Assembly (NCBI GenBank): GCA_018292915.2
Contig: JACVVK020000330.1
Location: 67,001 to 131,000, forward strand
Direction: 5' to 3'
Source: Batillaria attramentaria
Taxonomy: Eukaryota; Mollusca; Gastropoda; Batillariidae
Length of the DNA stretch: 64,000 nt
The notes beneath the pieces were generated by a model that was not told the origin of the DNA, made no database searches, and saw only the letters and a list, made by a program, of their open reading frames with translations. Below are positions 1 through 11,095 of the stretch, piece by piece. Position 1 is the stretch's first letter; each line of letters opens with the position of its first letter. The position numbers and the translations under genes were made by a program.

Positions 1-1107
1 CGAGCCTGAGTTGACATTGCATGTGAACCTAGTTCAGATGCCTATTTCTCCGAAAATACTGAACCGATCGATTTCAAATTTGGGGTTCCTAAATGAATCA
101 AGATTGTTGAATAGAAGGCCCGATCCAGGTACGATTGCACACATGATTTGCGAGTTATCGCCCTTTTCAGAAAAAGTGGCTATCTGGCGTTTAAAGGCGT
201 AATATTTTTACCTAAACCACTCCATTTTTTTGACATAGATAGCATGAATACGGACTCTAAACTAAGTGAATTTTGGAGGTTGTCGCTTTTATACTTTTGG
301 CGTAACCCGTACCTGATGAAAGTGCTGGTGAACACACTTTAGATCTCAAAATCGCTCCTACTATACATAGATAATGAGCCTGGGGTGCCATAAAACAAAA
401 AAATTAGAAAAATTCACTGCAGCGGTTATCGTCAGTTGACCCGAAAATTTGTACTCACAGCACATTTCCTCTACAAGCCACACGCCTCACAAACATCGAA
501 GAAGAGCCGCACGCGCACTGACGTAAAGTAAGTGCGTCATGTTTGATTGACGTGATGCTGTTTTTTCTTGGGGGTGTCTCGCCACTTTCTCTCCGAATTC
601 CTCTGTTGGGAGACGTGGTGTATTTTACTTCTACTATGTCGCCATCTTCGTGCAATCGCAGAGAAGACACGGGATACAACAGAATACAACTCCAATACTT
701 TATGAACAGAATATGCACGGAGAACAAATTCATGAAAGAAGAAGAACCCAGAACGCTGTGCAGGGCTGCTTACGTACTGAACAGGTCAGATCTAGAACAT
801 TTCTCAACTTACTGGAAGGTTCGATATCTTTCCAAGGTGACGTAATCTACTGACGTTACTGCACCAGCATGTTCTGGGATGGTCTAGAAATTATTTTGCA
901 TCGAAATGCAGTATCTTTTCGCGATCTCTACAACTTGACATGTGGAAAGCGGGAATTTCAGTGGGTTTCGTTTTTGCCACTGACTCACACTCAGAAGCAT
1001 AATGCAAAGATCTTGGAAACATAAAGATAGTTCACTTACCTCCCTTTGAGGGACAACGCGTAAGAGTTGTCTGCGCGCATCCCGCAGATCTACGCAGTAA
1101 TGGCAGT
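1..1107. other. No gene recognised
   Basis: I see no recognisable coding motif, repeat terminus or RNA gene here. Short open frames on both strands have no domain signature and overlap each other. Confidence 0.5.
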
Positions 1108-1234
1108 ATGGCAGAAAGCCAGAAACCACGCAAAAATTCGGGCGTGCAATGGTGTGCAGCGCCGAATTGCTGTCAGAAGCGAACACCAGGAACGGGAAAA
1201 CCTTTCTGTAGATTTCCCCCCTTGAAAAATAGAG
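1108..1234 (+). CDS. THAP-type zinc-finger first exon
   Basis: A short exon opens at ATG 1108 and reads MAESQKPRKNSGVQWC, then a Cys-rich stretch ending CRFPPLKNRG. The spacing C-A-A-P-N-C followed by an F-x-R-F-P motif is the N-terminal half of a THAP C2CH DNA-binding domain, where Cys-x(2-4)-Cys comes first and the R-F-P block follows. The frame runs into a good splice donor, AGAG|GTAGGT, with GT at 1235-1236, so the remaining Cys/His of the finger would lie in a later exon. I found no such exon nearby. THAP domains occur in host transcription factors and in P-element transposases, and this stub cannot tell them apart. It may also be a broken remnant. The domain call is moderately secure; the gene identity is not. 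Confidence 0.5.
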
Positions 1235-1816
1235 GTAGGTATGCCTACGATATCGAAGTTGGAGCCAAGATCGGTATCGAAGTTGGAGCCAAGATTATGT
1301 TTTCTCCCAAACATAACACATAGCATCACACGTGAAAACCAAAATCGCCGCATCCACGACGTGTGACTGGCGTAAATTTAGTATAGAATCCGCATGCTTG
1401 TAAAAAGTCTTTTTGTTTGACCCAACCCTACACTAGCCGCCGTAAAACATTTTAACAAAATAAACAAAAACGAAGATGTCAGCGACTGACAGGTGGTCTC
1501 CCCCCATATATTTCGCATGTGTTTTAGGCCTATGGAAAACATAAGTACTCTCAAAGTTCCGGAGGACGAACGAAAGATCTAGTTTGGCTTTCACTGCTGT
1601 ACGTAGGCTACGCAGTGCATTTCGTTCGATGTGTTTAAGTAAAACTAGTACGGAACAGAGAAAGATCGAATGTGCGAGAGATCCAAAGATGGACGCATCC
1701 GCTGAATACTTCCTGCTAACTCAGCATTAATCATATCTGCGACCGACGATCCAGCAGATTCTATGTTGTGATATGGTTTTACAATGGTTAGAATGAAGTT
1801 CAGCCGGATGATTTTG

Positions 1817-1822
<6 letters not shown>
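1235..1822. other. Intron or intergenic DNA
   Basis: No coding signal. Two direct copies of a short unit, TATCGAAGTTGGAGCCAAGA, sit at about 1248-1296, just behind the THAP exon donor. Confidence 0.4.
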
Positions 1823-1850
<28 letters not shown>

Positions 1851-2330
1851 CAGTGTGTGTGTGTGTGTGTATCAGTGCAACGTGCCGCTAGCACAGTTCA
1901 AGTCAACGTTATTTGTAAAGTTTAAAAAAAAACAAACACCGCCAACAAAACAACAAAAACAACACCAAAACCTGATGTCTGCGCCTGTCACGTGTGTTTA
2001 CTGCTGTTTGTTTACACTGCATGCAAACCTCTTGATTTTTAAGAAAAGAGTTCTGTACATACCTACAGATTTCCCCCCAACAGTATGTGAACTGGAACAA
2101 GTGCCGATGAACGTACCTGCCGCCGTATGAGTGACAACTCTGTGTGTGTGTGTGTGTGTGTGTTCTGAATTTAGATGCAGGTAGACGCTAGTACAATAAG
2201 AATTTAAGTCACCGTGATTTGTAAAGTTGTCAGGGAAAAAAAAATTACGCTGTATCTGCGTCAGCCGCGTGTGTTTACTGTTTGTTTACACTGCATGCAC
2301 ACGTACCACTTGAGGCCTTTTTTTTTTTTT
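1823..2330 (+). repeat. Diverged tandem duplication with GT tracts
   Basis: Two neighbouring segments share the same order of parts: a (GT)n tract (1823-1870 and 2142-2162), a block ending in TTTGTAAAGTT, a purine-rich run, then GTGTGTTTACTG and GTTTACACTGCATGCA. Copy 1 spans about 1823-2035 and copy 2 about 2142-2305. The match is imperfect, so this is an old tandem duplication. No coding function is apparent; the open frames here are low-complexity artefacts. Confidence 0.5.
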
Positions 2331-3182
2331 TTTTTTGACAAGAAAGCGAAAAAAAAAAAGTTTGTTTTTCAACAGGAATACCAAAAGAAGTATTTCCCCG
2401 TTTATATTTGTCTGTTATTTGAACAATTCGGCGCAGAACACAATTGCATGCCCGGCTTTTGTGATCGCTTTCCACTTTCCGCCATGCTGTCACTATAGGG
2501 GCCAGATCTAGGATGCGCGCTAATGCGGGCAGACAACTCTTCGCGTTGTCCCGCTATATGTCTCTCTTACGAGGGCAGGAGTGACGCGTCTTTCTGATTC
2601 CAAGGTCTTTGCATAATGTGTGTGTGTGGGGGGGGGGGGGGGGGTGCGTGCGTGCGCGCGCAAGCGCGCGTCTAAGGCGAGAGAGAGAGAGAGGGTCTCT
2701 TCTCCGATACCAGTACTGAAGCAATCGTCTGTCAGTCAGGTCTGCGGGAAGTAACTCTGACAAAGGGGAACGACTTTATTACAAGAATTCATTCACCCAT
2801 GTAGAACCTCGCATACGCCAAAACGTTGTGACGTCAACCAGCTAGGCGAGCTCACGACCTCATGTGTTTGGGTTTTTGCAAGTGCATAGAGAGGCACGAT
2901 AAGGGTTTTCAGTACTTTCTTTATGTCAGCATGCTTGATATGAGAGAGCTTGCGTTCCGGCGTGTGCGCGCGGGCTGCATACATGACACAACGACTACGA
3001 CTGTGACTACAGCATGTCATTGAATGGAAACAACATATTGGGCTGGTGGCCATCTTGTTCATGATTCTTGCATTCTACTTCATAAAATGAAAGGGTGTTG
3101 CTATTGTTTTTGTTATGATCCGAACCGTTACCAATGTTCTTGTTGTATTACTTTTAGGGCTCCAGTATTTCCTATTTGCGAT
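2331..3182. other. Low-complexity and unassigned DNA
   Basis: Contains a poly-T run (about 2319-2336), a G run (about 2629-2644), a (CG)-rich patch and a short (GA)n. No gene recognised. Confidence 0.4.
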
Positions 3183-3195
3183 TCTTGCATTGTAC

Positions 3196-3249
3196 GAGCC
3201 GCGAATTAGCCTTTGTTGCTTGCGCGGCGTTAAGCCCTAAATAACTAAC
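3196..3249 (+). mobile_element. 54-bp LINE 3'-end insertion with target-site duplication
   Basis: The segment starts GCCGCGAATTAGCC, folds through GCTTGCGCGGC, and ends CCCTAAATAACTAAC. It matches the extreme 3' end of the RNase-H LINE at 14665-16065. A perfect 13-bp direct repeat, TCTTGCATTGTAC, flanks it at 3183-3195 and 3250-3262. It is therefore an extremely 5'-truncated retrotransposition product. Confidence 0.8.
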
Positions 3250-3370
3250 TCTTGCATTGTACTTTAGTAGATACAAGGTTATTGTTCAGAAGTTTTTTGA
3301 ATAAATTAGTGGTTGTGACTCTTTGTTATGAACCGATGCTCACGTTTCTGTTGGTGGTGGTGGTTTCTGT

Positions 3371-3419
3371 TTTTGGCTCCCTTGTGTAACAAAGGGAGTC
3401 TATGTACTAACCCTCCGTC

Positions 3420-3473
<54 letters not shown>

Positions 3474-4440
3474 GTAGTAAATATATAGAAACCTTAACAT
3501 TGGCATTTTCTCAGAATCTACAAACAGCAGAGGCACCAAACTTGGCTTGCTGATAGAGAGTCCTAAGACCTTTCAAAATATATCACTTTGAATGACCTCT
3601 ACTCAAGGTCAAGGTCACTAAAGCGGTCTGTTTGAAACTTTTACATTGGCATTTTCTTGGAATCTACAAACACCAGAGATTTTAAACTTTGCATGCTGAT
3701 AGACATTGATAAGAACTTTACAGATATACATGTACTCAATGGCCTCGTTTCAAGGTCAAGGCCGTACAAGCTATTTTCCGCATTTTGGCAGTAAACCTTA
3801 ACAGTGGCATTTTCTCAGAATCTACAAACAGCAGAGGCACCAAACCTGGCCTGCTGATAGACAACCATAAGACCTTTCAAAATATATCATTTTGAATGAC
3901 CTTGACCTCGAGTCAAGGTCACTAAAGCGGTCTGTTTGAAAATTTTACATTCACGTTTTCTTGGAATCTGCAAAAGCCAGAGATTGTAAACTTTGCAGGA
4001 TGATAGACATTGGTAAGAACTTTACAGACATACATGTATTCAATGGCCTTTTGTCAAGGTCAAGGCCGTACAAGCTATTTTCCACATTTCTGCAGTAAAC
4101 CTTAACATTGGCATTTTCTCAGAATCTACAAAGAGCAGAGGCACCAAACTTGGCATGCTGATAGACAGCCACAAGCCCTCTAAAAATATATCTTTTTGAA
4201 TCACTAAAGCTGTCTGTTTGAAAATTTTACATTGGCATTTTCTTGGAATCTACAAACACCAGAGATTTTAAACTTTGCATGCTGATAGAAATTGATAAGA
4301 ACTTTACAGACATACATGTATTCAATGGCCTTGTTTAAAGGTCAAGGCCGTACAAGCTATTTTTGTGAAACCTTAACATTGGCATTTTCTCAGAATCTAC
4401 AAAGAGCAGAGGCACCAAACCTGGTATGCCAATAGACATT
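3371..4440 (+). mobile_element. HINE/pearl-like element, copy A (5' part)
   Basis: Opens with TTTTTGGCTCCCTTGTG, then AACCCTCCGTCGTCTG, a (GT)n tract (3423-3471) and about seven tandem core units of roughly 150 bp. Each unit begins near TTGGCATTTTCT and many contain AAGGTCAAGGTCA. A subterminal inverted repeat, a microsatellite, a tandem core and a 3' hairpin are the plan of non-autonomous Helentrons (HINEs), including pearl elements of bivalves. The 3' hairpin end is missing: the copy stops at AGACATT where another element begins at 4441. Confidence 0.7.
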
Positions 4441-4899
4441 AGAGAGTTTTAGAATTCACGTCACGTATCCGATAGGGGACAGATACGTTACTTATCGCGC
4501 CCGTATCGCACATTCTCGCGAGATTTTCCCGTTACGTGCGGAGCCGATAGGTACGGGATTCCCTATCCAAGGCCTTTGATACGTGCGCTGTTCCCTATCC
4601 GTTTGGAAGAGAAGAGTTTTGATTTTGAAGGTTAGTATCACTTTCTTTGTGTTTTTAAAGATGTTTTCTTACATTTGATTATATATTTAATATCAAAGAA
4701 GCGTAAGCAAGTCATGCACCAGTCTACGAAAGACACCACCCATAAACGAAGAACAGCCCGGCAGTGGGCCAGTACGTATCAGCACAGATATAGAAACGAG
4801 ATTTGAGCTCCACGCTTCGATTCGGTATTACTTGAGCTCAAGTAGTACTTTTAGACGACAAAGCAGTAAAACTGCAAGAGCCATGTTATTTGCGAACTG
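4441..4899 (+). mobile_element. Left end of an AGAGAGTTTTAGAATT-terminal element
   Basis: Begins AGAGAGTTTTAGAATTCACG immediately after ATT of HINE copy A. The inverted complement of this 29-bp end occurs at 38187-38215 and is followed there by ATT and the continuing HINE sequence. This points to an inserted element with about 29-bp inverted repeats and a 3-bp ATT duplication. About 460 bp are present before HINE copy B cuts it off. A donor-like AAG|GTTAGT at about 4629 may mark old exon structure, but I recognise no protein. Confidence 0.5.
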
Positions 4900-6333
4900 G
4901 TTGGCTCCCTTGTGTAACAATGGGAGTCTATGTTATAACCCTCCGTCGTCTGTCTGTGTGTGTGTGTGTGTGTGCGTGTCTGTCTGTCTGTCTGTCTGTG
5001 TGTCCGCAGTAAACCTTAACATTGGCATTTTCTAAGAATCTACAAACAGCAGAGTCACCAAACTTGGCATGCCGATAGACAGCCATAAGACCTTTCAAAA
5101 TAGATCATTTTGAATGACCTTGACTCAAGGTCAAGGTCACTAAAGCTGTCTGTTTGAAAATTTTACATTGGCATTTTCTTGGAGTCTACAAATACCAGAG
5201 GTTTTCAACTTTGTATGATGATAGACATTGATAAGAACTTTACAGATATACATGTATTTAATGGCCTTGTGTGAAGGTCAAGGCCAGACAAGCTATTTTC
5301 CACATTTCCATAGAAAACCTTAACATTGGCATTTTCTCAGAATCTACAAACAGCACAGGCACCAAACTTGGCATGCTGATAGACAGCCATAAGACCTTTC
5401 AAAATATATCATTTTGAATGACCTTGACTGAAGGTCAAGGTCACTAAAGCTGTTTGTTTGACAATTTTGCATCGGCATTTTCTTGGAATCTACAAAAACG
5501 GGAGGTTTTAAACTTTGCATGATGATAGACATTGATAAGAACTTTACAGATGTACGTGTATTCAATGGCCTTGTGCCAAGGTCAAGGCTATACAAGCTAT
5601 TTTCCGCATTTCCACAGTAAACCTTAACATGGGCATTTTCTCAGAATCTACAAAAAGCAGAGGCACCAAATTTGGCATGCCTATAGACAGCCTTAAGACC
5701 TTTAAAAATATATCATATTGAATGACCTTGACTAAAGGTCAAGGTCACTAAACCTGTCTTTTAAAATTTTGCATTGGCATTTTCTTGCAATCTACATAAA
5801 CCAGAGGTTTTAAACTTTACATGGTGATAGACATTGATAAGAACTTTACAGATATACATGTATTCAATAGCCTTGTGTAAAGGTCAAGGCCGTACAAGCT
5901 ATTTCTGTGAAACCGTAACATTGGCATTTTCTCAGAAACAACAAACAGCAGAGGCGCCAAACTTGGCATGCTAATAGACATTGATAAGACCAATATATCC
6001 ATACCACTTTAAATGACCTTGACTCAAGGTCAAGGTCATAAAAGCTGGTCTGTTGTGAATTTCAATACTACTGTTTTTGGAGAAACTACAAATACTAGAG
6101 GCATCCAACTTGGTGTAATGATAGACATTGATATCTTATTTGAATGACCTTGACCCAAGGTCAAGGCCATATAGTCAGTTTTGTGGAAAAAGTGAAATAT
6201 TGCCAGGAACTAAGAACGCCAGAGACACCTTACTTGGCTTGATGATAGATAGTGATAGAATTTTACAAACATACTCTTTTGAATGACCTTGACCCCTGTC
6301 ACAAGGGAGCCGTGGAGGCTTTTGCCTCTCTAG
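4900..6333 (+). mobile_element. HINE/pearl-like element, copy B (complete)
   Basis: A full-length copy. The 5' end is TTGGCTCCCTTGTGTAAC, followed by a (GT)/(TCTG) microsatellite at 4951-5001 and roughly nine core units of about 150 bp. The 3' end holds CACAAGGGAGCC, the inverse of the 5' motif, then the hairpin GAGGC-TTTT-GCCTC, ending TCTAG before a T run. It encodes nothing. Several units contain TGACCTTGACTCAAGG or close variants, which are inverted nuclear-receptor half-sites. Confidence 0.75.
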
Positions 6334-6338
6334 TTTTT

Positions 6339-6542
6339 AAGTTGTTTCTCTATAGAGAAACAACTTTATGAGACGGGGCAGATTTTGCTGCGCGCAGCAG
6401 CAAGTTTCAGTGATACAAAACAAGACTGTGACGTTTCTCCACACAATAATACTTTCACGCACATAGTGACGTAACGAAACCTGCGTCATAGACACTTGAC
6501 GTGCACACTATGCTGCTGCGTTCTTTTTGGCGGAAGTTGTGA

Positions 6543-6574
<32 letters not shown>

Positions 6575-7526
6575 GACGGATGTAATGATGGCTATCTCCT
6601 AAACCACCTCGATGGAGGTCTTTTTACTTTGAGATAAAATGGGAAATCACCTTCTCCAGACCTACCTTTCACGATTTTTAGCCTGCCGCATTTTCAGAAG
6701 AGTTATCGCCGATTTTAAAAAATCGGTCGTGTTACGAATTTTTTCGAAAAAGTTGTTCAAATTCCTTCATTTTCTAGACTTTGGAAGTTCACCCAATCAC
6801 ACTGCCTGTATTCGAGCTACAGCTCTGTAGCTCTGACTGGTTTTGTGTAAAAAAAATATTTTCGAGGTAGGGGTGGTTTTCACATAAGATCAAATATCTA
6901 TGAAAAGATTACTGCAAATTACTTATCATCCCAGTGTTTTTGTCTAGTGTGACAACTGCACATATGACAGGAACTACTGCACTATTATAGCTTTAGCATT
7001 TAGAATAACTGAACTTTTAGATAAACATAACTTTTTCAAGTTTCTGCGAAAAGCACCGGTCAAAAGAGTTCCAAATTTTCGATTTCATAAGTACAATACA
7101 AGGTATTCTAGTCCATGTTTCACCAGCCCTCTAGATCCTCCAGATTTTATGTAAAAATTAATTCAGCCAGGGAAGTCACAAAAGCAACAGGGAAATTACA
7201 AGACATGCACAAGCATCATCTGTCATACCACCAGTGTGAAGCTGACGTCAAACGCTTAGTTCCCAGACAAAATAAGCAAGTATCGTCACTGCCTCCGACA
7301 TTTCACCAGCCCTCTAGATCTTCCAGATTTCATGTGAAAAATAATTCAATCGGGGAAGCCACAAAGCCAACAGGGAAATCACAAGACATAAACAAGCTTC
7401 CTCAGACGATCGCAGTGCTAGAGGCTGACGTCAAAATGTTTAGTTCGCGGAACTGACGTCATCTCTCCGTCTGTGTATGACGACCTGCCTGAGGCTGACG
7501 TCAAATGTTTAGTTCACGGAACTGAC

Positions 7527-7560
<34 letters not shown>

Positions 7561-7932
7561 GGAGCCAGGGTAGCCGAATGGTAGAGCGTTGGACTTTCAA
7601 TGCTCGGGTCGAGAGTTCGAATCCCGGCTTGGGCCAAATATTTGTGCTGGCCTTTCTCTCGTTGCACCGTCTTTGATATCACCCTTACGTGGTGGAAAAG
7701 GACGTTAAACTCCTAAACACCCACCCACCCACCCACTCTCTCTCTCTCTCGCTCTCCCCCCACCCGGCCCCACCCCCAGTCACGTGACTAATCGGTCGAG
7801 GTCGTAGAGGATCTAGTGTCATTAGTAGAACATGGAGAGGGGAGAACCGGCAACAATAACAACAAAACAGACAAAATAAAATGAAATTTGGAGAAACAAC
7901 TTTGTAGGACGGGGCCGTTCCTCCTTGTTTAT
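6339..7932 (+). repeat. Palindrome-headed 1.6-kb repeat, copy 1
   Basis: Starts with the palindrome GTTGTTTCTC-TATA-GAGAAACAAC (about 6341-6364) followed by TTTATGAGACGGGGC. It ends with a directly repeated version, GAGAAACAACTTTGTAGGAC GGGGC, at about 7891. Inside are (GT)n at 6547-6575, two diverged units of about 187 bp (from 7117 and 7304) and a SINE. A second copy lies at 23077-24713 and a stub at 38744. The hairpin terminus, microsatellite and tandem core resemble a Helentron-derived non-autonomous element read in reverse, but the class is unproven. No protein is encoded. Confidence 0.65.
7559..7735 (+). mobile_element. tRNA-derived SINE (family 1), copy 1
   Basis: The head resembles a tRNA: A-box-like TAGCCGAATGGTAGAGCG and B-box-like GAGTTCGAATCCC. 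The body has GATATCACCC, GTGGTGGAAAAGGACG, TTAAACTCC, and the tail is (CACC)n. No clean target duplication is visible because the copy sits in (CT)n inside the palindrome-headed repeat. The same SINE occupies the same place in the second copy of that repeat. Confidence 0.8.
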
Positions 7933-9072
7933 CACCAGGTAAGGCGATGTCACACTGAAAACATGTTTTGAAAGGCAAAACGCCCGAAAGATGCTTTCCG
8001 AAACATAGTCCGGGTAACCCATGAGTGATCGGGGAAGTCACATCCTGGGTCAGGGATCCAAGCGAAGAAACTTTTTGGTGGCTACATTTTTTTCGTGGTG
8101 GCTATGGCACAGGTAAACGTCAGGCTAATATAAGAAAACTGACAGCGTACCTAAGCTGTACGATGATGTTTATAGCTGAACTTGATTGAAATGTTCACGG
8201 CTTCAACCGGCCGTCTGCGGAAGTTAGAATGGGATCCCTTATGGCGCACGGCGAAAACTGAAGGGAATGAACTCACTGTTATTTCAGAGTTATCTTCCAT
8301 GTTTTAATTATCTCCCAATTGCCCTCACACCAACCCGCGCGCACTTTCCTGCGACATTTTTCACGAAAGGATACTAACACGGATACTTCCTCAATCAGTC
8401 TCAACTGATCCGCGTTGTGATTTCTTCGTCGTGGTTGAAGTTAAGCAGTGTGTTTGAGTGTACTGTATTTGTACGTCCATTTCCCCTTTTTATTTCAAAA
8501 CAATATGATCTCTGTCAGTTTAGACAGAGATTGTCGTCTGAGTCCGACAAGGAAGCGTGTGAGCCTACAAGCAAAGTAACGTCGCGTCACTGATACCTTT
8601 GTCTTAGCAGCAGACTATTTTAGGACATTGACTATTCAAAGAAAGCCTTTACGGATACATGTCTGCAGTTACTAAATTGTACAGACCAGGCAGGAACCAG
8701 ATCTATCTATTATCTTGAAATGTTCGCACTCGATCACTCATACCAGTAACATACTGCTCCCGGATTGTACTTCACAATGTCGCTGGTGGCGTTTGTATAA
8801 CTCAGAATTACTGCATATCTTGTCTATTGCTTCCTCAGCAACCGTGTAGAACACGTCAGCGACTTTGGCAGGCAAGATTCAATTTTCCCAAAATATGACG
8901 TTAGCGAAATATTCAGTGGTTTACTGACCTGGGATATTCTGAATAGTTTCGCAAAGTCGAAGGACGCGACGGTCTCGCTCCTCACATCAAACAGCAATAT
9001 TTATCTACTAGTGGTTTTAAGTTTCTATAAATGTTCGTGTGAAAATCTACTTTAGATTTTCGTATCAACAAG
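7933..9072. other. No gene recognised
   Basis: About 1.1 kb of ordinary-complexity DNA without long frames, repeat termini or recognised exons. Confidence 0.4.
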
Positions 9073-9640
9073 ATGGCGGCGCGATCATTACGTAATGGGG
9101 ATAATCGTGGAATTTTGTTCAATATTCCGGGGAATGGTGCAGAAAGTGAAGATTAGAGTGTGGCAAGATTCGTAGATTTGGACGGCGGTTTTCCTGATTC
9201 CTTCGGGCATGTAGAAGAATTGGAAGAAAATGACTCTGATGATGGGAAGGAGGAGGTGATCAATCTACACTAATCAGTCGAGTTCCGGTGGGTGTGGAAG
9301 ATGTGTACTGTGAAGGGAGTCCAGGAAAGTTGGAGAGGGATGAGTAGAGGCAGTACTGGGAGGCAACGGAGTAAAACTGGAGGGAGTGCTACATTAGATT
9401 CTGATTCTCACAGCAGTTTTGATAATCACATACACAGACAGTATCCATTCTACGAAGGTGAGCATGGTCCTACTGTGTTTTCCCCCTGCTGACTGTGACA
9501 TGATAGACACTTGGGATATTCTTTTCCCTGGACTTTGTCATGTTATTGCAGAGCACTGAACAAACCAGTATGCTAGACAGATAGGTGTGCATTGGTGCAG
9601 CAGGAAGTGTGTGTGTGTGTGTGTGGGGGGGGGGACTGAA
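9073..9640 (+). pseudogene. Decayed piggyBac-type transposase N-terminal fragment
   Basis: From ATG 9073 the frame reads MAARSLRNGDNRG and reaches an in-frame TAG soon after. It then continues as an acidic stretch, EELEENDSDDGKEE, before another stop. Farther on, about 9515-9590, a frame reads IFFSLDFVMLL and, after a small frame change, TNQYARQ. piggyBac transposases have an acidic N-terminus followed by a hydrophobic F-F helix and an E-T-N-x-Y-A block, so this order fits. Stops and frame shifts show it is dead. The catalytic aspartates are not visible; HINE copy C begins at 9901 before they could appear. The family call is an inference from short motifs. Confidence 0.45.
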
Positions 9641-9900
9641 AAGCAGGGCACACTGTACATTTTGCTGTGGCATTGGTCTGTACATAGGTATTGCAAGTAT
9701 GATCTCAGGCAGTGTAAAGATAGATCTCATGTCAGACTCACCAGCAGCTATTTCAGTAAGCCTGCAGTACAAGTCAGCTGTATACCAAAGTGTTTTGTGT
9801 GTGTTTGAACAGTCTATGAAGTACATGTATCATGCAAGATCAGTACAAATGAGGACTGAAGAGAAACCATGCACACCATCACAAATTTTTTTTTTTAATT

Positions 9901-9959
9901 TTTGGCTCCCTTGTGTAACAATGGGAGTCTATGTATTAACCCTCCGTCGTCTGTCTGTC

Positions 9960-10022
<63 letters not shown>

Positions 10023-11022
10023 AGAAAACTTTAACGTTGTCATTTTCTCAGAATCTACACACAGTAGAGGCACCAAACTTGGCATGCTGATAGACTAGCA
10101 CAAGACCTTTCAAAACATATCATTTTGAATGACCTTGACCCAAGGTCAAGGTCACTAAAGCTCTCTGAAAATTTTACATTGGCATTTTCTCGTAATCTAC
10201 AAATGCCAGAGGTTTTAAACTTTGCATGATGATAGACATTGATAAGAACTTTACAGATATACATGTAGTCAGTGACCTTCTGTCAAGGTCAAGGCCGTAC
10301 AAGATAGTTTTGTGAAACCTTAACATTGGCATTTTCTCAGAAACAATGAACAGCAGAGGTGCCAAACCTGGCATGCTGATAGACAGTGATGAGACCTATG
10401 CACACATACCATCTTAAATGACCTTGACTGAAGGTCAAGGTCATTGAAACAGTCTGTTCGGAAATTTTACATTTGCATTTTCTCAGTATCTAGAAGAATC
10501 AGAAGCATCAAACTATGTGCGATGATTGACATTGGCAGCACCTTTACAGACATACCTGTGTTCAGTGACTTTTAGTCAAGGTCAAGGTCATGCAAGCGGT
10601 TTTTTTGGAAACTTTAACCTTGGCATTTTCTCCAAAACAACAAACAGTAGAGGCACCAAACGAGGCATGATGATAGACAGCAATGAGACCTACCCTTCTG
10701 AATGACCTTGACTGAAGGTCAAGGTCATTAAAGCTGTCTGTTGTGAATTTTAACATTACTGTTTTCGGAGGAACTACAAATGCTAGAGGCATCAAACTTG
10801 GCATGATGATAGACATTGATGAGATCTCTTTTGAATGACTTTGACCAAAGGTCAAGGCTGTACAAACTGTTTCGGGGAAAATTGTAATATTGCCAGGAAC
10901 TCAGAGCGCCAGACACATCACTTAGCATGATACTGGATAGTGATAAGAGCTCTACAAACATACTTTTGTGAATGACCTTGACCTGTGTCACAAGGGAGCC
11001 ATGGAGGCTTCTGCCTCTCTAG
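9901..11022 (+). mobile_element. HINE/pearl-like element, copy C
   Basis: TTTGGCTCCCTTGTGTAACA opens it, followed by (TCTG)n and a long (GT)n (9961-10020), about six or seven core units, then CACAAGGGAGCC, the hairpin GAGGCTTCTGCCTC and a terminal CTAG before a T run. Inverted half-site clusters occur near 10130, 10425, 10705 and 10840. The copy is complete and non-coding. Confidence 0.75.
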
Positions 11023-11048
11023 TTTTTTTTTTTTTTTACAGATCTGTG

Positions 11049-11095
<47 letters not shown>

